Assembly: GCF_007748175.1 (NCBI RefSeq)
Contig: NZ_CP037422.1
Location: 3,478,020 to 3,542,019 of the forward strand
Length of the DNA stretch: 64,000 nt
Reading direction: 5' to 3'
Origin: Gimesia aquarii
GTDB lineage: Bacteria; Planctomycetota; Planctomycetia; Planctomycetales; Planctomycetaceae
The notes beneath the pieces are model-generated. The model had not been told where the DNA came from and made no database searches. It saw nothing but the letters and a program-made list of their open reading frames with translations. Positions 62,333-64,000 of this stretch are shown one piece after another (position 1 is the first letter of the stretch; each line of letters opens with the position of its first letter). The translations under genes and the position numbers were made by a program.

Positions 62333-63607
62333 TCAACGGTTTTTTAGCGGGTAAGACTCAAGAATTTCACGTGCCGCATCATACTGACTCGCAAATAGAA
62401 ACGCAGCCGCTTTTTTCAGTTTTTGCATCTCATCTGGTTGTTTTTGATTCTGTTTTTTCAGTTGATAAAGTCGCGCTGGCAATCGTAAATCCTTGGCAGT
62501 TGCGGTCGTGACATTGCGGTCCTGTGACTTGATGAAGTTTTGGATCATTTCCAGAGACTGATAGCCACGTTTTGTATCAGGTTCAACGATGGTTCCTTCG
62601 CCGTAATCGTTCCAGGTTGCAATCTGAATCAGGGGGGAGTCACTCTCTGCAGCCAGTTTCAATGATTCCTCCAGGGTCTTGCCGCTCCGCGCTTCAATCG
62701 ATCCATAACTCTTATGTAAACCAGCTTGCTCGTAAATATCATGAAAACCGGGGAAGGCTACGGCAAGAATCGGCTCTGCCGATGATTTGTTATATTGAGT
62801 GCGAAGTTGTTTTTGCCACTCATCGGGAGTCACTGTTTTCCCACCTGAGACAGGAGGCCAGAGAAACATCCCATCAAAGCCTGCCGATTTTGTCAGATGC
62901 GGCAAACCAAAGAGCTGGGGAGGCCGAGACAAACCAGCTTTGAGCTGGAGCCATTGATCTTTGTGATAAAACTGAGGCCCAAAAACCAGAAGAATCGGCT
63001 GGCCCTGGAGTTTGACATAGGCATCATCGGTAAGCCAATGTTCGTCAAGCCATTTGAAAACTTCCTTTCCCCGTGTAACCGCATCCTGCTGCGAAATGAA
63101 TTTGTTCTCGAGCATATGCTTGATGGTCTGGTCTTCATAACAGATTGCAAATTTGAGTCCCGCTTGTTTGATAAATTTGACCAGATGCCGTGTATTGCGG
63201 TGAATGTGACCATAGTCCCGAAAGTCAGAAATTCCATACCAGTCAACGATCACGCCATTGATGCCAGCCATTTTCATCTGAAGCACTTGACATTCGAGCG
63301 CATCGGGATCATTCGAATCATAGAGACCAATCAGCGGATAATCATGAGAGGCCACCTCGCGCTGGCCATTACTGCGAATCTTTTCGGGATCAAAACGACC
63401 CATTGTCCAGTGCCATCCCCATTCGCCACTGACAGGCTTGGAAGCGTACCAGGGCATATAATGGACGAGAACCGGTTTGGCAGAATTCACCTCAGCAGAC
63501 AGAGCTGAATTCAGACTCAGCATGAGCATGACCACAACAGAGCTGACAAATGTTACAAAAATGTCGTTCGACACCTTGTAGCCTAAATTCACTGACAACC
63601 TCAGCAT
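62333..63607 (-). CDS. exported GH99/GH71-like glycoside hydrolase domain protein
   Basis: A 424-residue protein with a signal segment (FVTFVSSVVVMLMLSLNSALS). The mature part begins with PVLVHYMPWYASKP and continues with NGVIVDWYGISDFRDYGH, LKFAICYEDQTIKHML and LIQIATWNDYGEGTIVEP, matching the GH99-like (endo-alpha-mannosidase-like) barrel. Glu in the CYEDQ and NDYGEG motifs is likely catalytic. It probably acts on glycans in the periplasm or outside. It is separated from the ribose operon by 124 bases and lies 8 bases downstream of the PQQ-repeat gene, with which it may be co-transcribed. Confidence 0.88.
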   Translation of the reverse strand: MLRLSVNLGYKVSNDIFVTFVSSVVVMLMLSLNSALSAEVNSAKPVLVHYMPWYASKPVSGEWGWHWTMGRFDPEKIRSNGQREVASHDYPLIGLYDSNDPDALECQVLQMKMAGINGVIVDWYGISDFRDYGHIHRNTRHLVKFIKQAGLKFAICYEDQTIKHMLENKFISQQDAVTRGKEVFKWLDEHWLTDDAYVKLQGQPILLVFGPQFYHKDQWLQLKAGLSRPPQLFGLPHLTKSAGFDGMFLWPPVSGGKTVTPDEWQKQLRTQYNKSSAEPILAVAFPGFHDIYEQAGLHKSYGSIEARSGKTLEESLKLAAESDSPLIQIATWNDYGEGTIVEPDTKRGYQSLEMIQNFIKSQDRNVTTATAKDLRLPARLYQLKKQNQKQPDEMQKLKKAAAFLFASQYDAAREILESYPLKNR

Positions 63608-63615
63608 TCCAAACC

Positions 63616-64000
63616 CTACTTCTCACTCACACAAATCAACTTGCTGCGTGTGCGAACAAACATCCGACCGTCGGCAATCGCGGGAGTACCCAGAATGGAA
63701 TCGCCCATGTCGTTCTTAGCAAGAATCTTTTGCTCCGGGCCGTCTTCCAACACAACGATCTTGCCGTTCTCGCCAGCGACATAAATCTTCCCATCGCCGA
63801 AAATCGGAGACGCGAAATATTCACTTTCGTTTTGAATTCGCTTGGGTCCCCAGAGCTTTTTGCCTTTCCCCACTTCATAACAGGTTGAAATCCCGCCTCC
63901 CTTGACCAGAAACATGCGATCTGCCGTGACTAAAGGCGAGACAATGTGGTCGGTGTGTTTGGTTGGATGTTTCCAGAGTAAATGTGATTTGGTCACATCA
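63616..64000 (-). CDS. PQQ-like beta-propeller repeat protein, 3' end only
   Basis: The 5' part lies beyond the right edge. The 128 visible residues have several PQQ-type blade repeats: GISTCYEVGKGKKLWGPKRI, SPIFGDGKIYVAGENGKIVVLE and GTPAIADGRMFVRTRSKLICV. This fits the BamB/quinoprotein-like propellers often found as secreted proteins in planctomycetes. The role of the full protein cannot be judged. The GH99-like gene follows 8 bases downstream. Confidence 0.88.
   Translation of the reverse strand, partial: DVTKSHLLWKHPTKHTDHIVSPLVTADRMFLVKGGGISTCYEVGKGKKLWGPKRIQNESEYFASPIFGDGKIYVAGENGKIVVLEDGPEQKILAKNDMGDSILGTPAIADGRMFVRTRSKLICVSEK

Overview
The window reads as a chromosomal segment of a planctomycete, most likely a marine Gimesia/Rubinisphaera-type member of the Planctomycetaceae. 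This is inferred from gene content: a secreted DUF1080 plus sorbosone-dehydrogenase-like protein, a secreted BNR sialidase-like protein, a secreted GH99-like protein, a DUF6868 protein, and many small membrane or lipoproteins of families I associate with planctomycetes. No rRNA, tRNA, CRISPR array, intact insertion sequence, prophage or integrase was seen. About two thirds of the genes lie on the minus strand.

Layout. 0-5.5 kb: end of an unknown gene, a tiny membrane protein, then a minus-strand sugar-acid catabolism operon (galactonate-dehydratase-like enolase, ceramidase-like protein, DapA-family aldolase, MFS transporter). 5.6-6.9 kb: an unusual BRCT + MerR + TPR protein. 7.1-9.8 kb: glyA-hisD. 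9.8-14.8 kb: a repeat-rich, gene-poor stretch with a serine beta-lactamase-like protein, a Cys-rich copper-storage-like protein paired with a DJ-1/PfpI protein, and a lipoprotein. 14.8-16.9 kb: GntR regulator divergent from a secreted sialidase-like protein. 17-28.2 kb: mostly small, poorly known membrane proteins, two SnoaL-like proteins, pyroglutamyl peptidase, an SDR/DUF2867 protein, a methyltransferase and a membrane-GNAT fusion. 28.5-34.5 kb: DUF1080/sorbosone dehydrogenase, secreted nitrilase, HD phosphohydrolase, polytopic membrane protein, UGT-like glycosyltransferase. 34.6-38.2 kb: a run of small genes (TfoX-like with an apparent frameshift, DUF4375, zinc ribbon, small membrane proteins, SUFU-like, RDD). 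38.4-41.4 kb: penicillin-acylase-type Ntn hydrolase and an esterase. 41.6-44.1 kb: ArsR-SRPBCC-DinB-DUF899-membrane protein cluster. 44.1-50.9 kb: two paralogous PH/zinc-ribbon membrane proteins bracketing an isochorismatase, an AraC regulator and a trans-4-hydroxyproline catabolic operon. 51.2-55.2 kb: secreted glycosidase-like propeller, a decayed partial copy of its 3' end, and small membrane/lipoproteins. 55.6-62.3 kb: complete ribose operon (LacI regulator, exported nucleoside hydrolase, rbsK, rbsB, rbsA, rbsC) under a promoter with a perfect 18-bp operator. 62.3-64 kb: GH99-like protein and the 3' part of a PQQ-repeat protein.

The coherent pathways are: sugar acid uptake, dehydration and aldol cleavage (0.5-5.5 kb); hydroxyproline to alpha-ketoglutarate semialdehyde (46.8-49.9 kb); and extracellular nucleoside hydrolysis followed by ribose import and phosphorylation (55.6-62.2 kb). 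No single locus is convincingly a new defence or mobile system. The best candidates for undescribed biology are the BRCT-MerR-TPR protein, the SUFU/DUF4375/RDD cluster, the HEPN-like membrane protein, the interspersed CACGAA-type repeats, and an ArsR promoter that predicts a leaderless mRNA.
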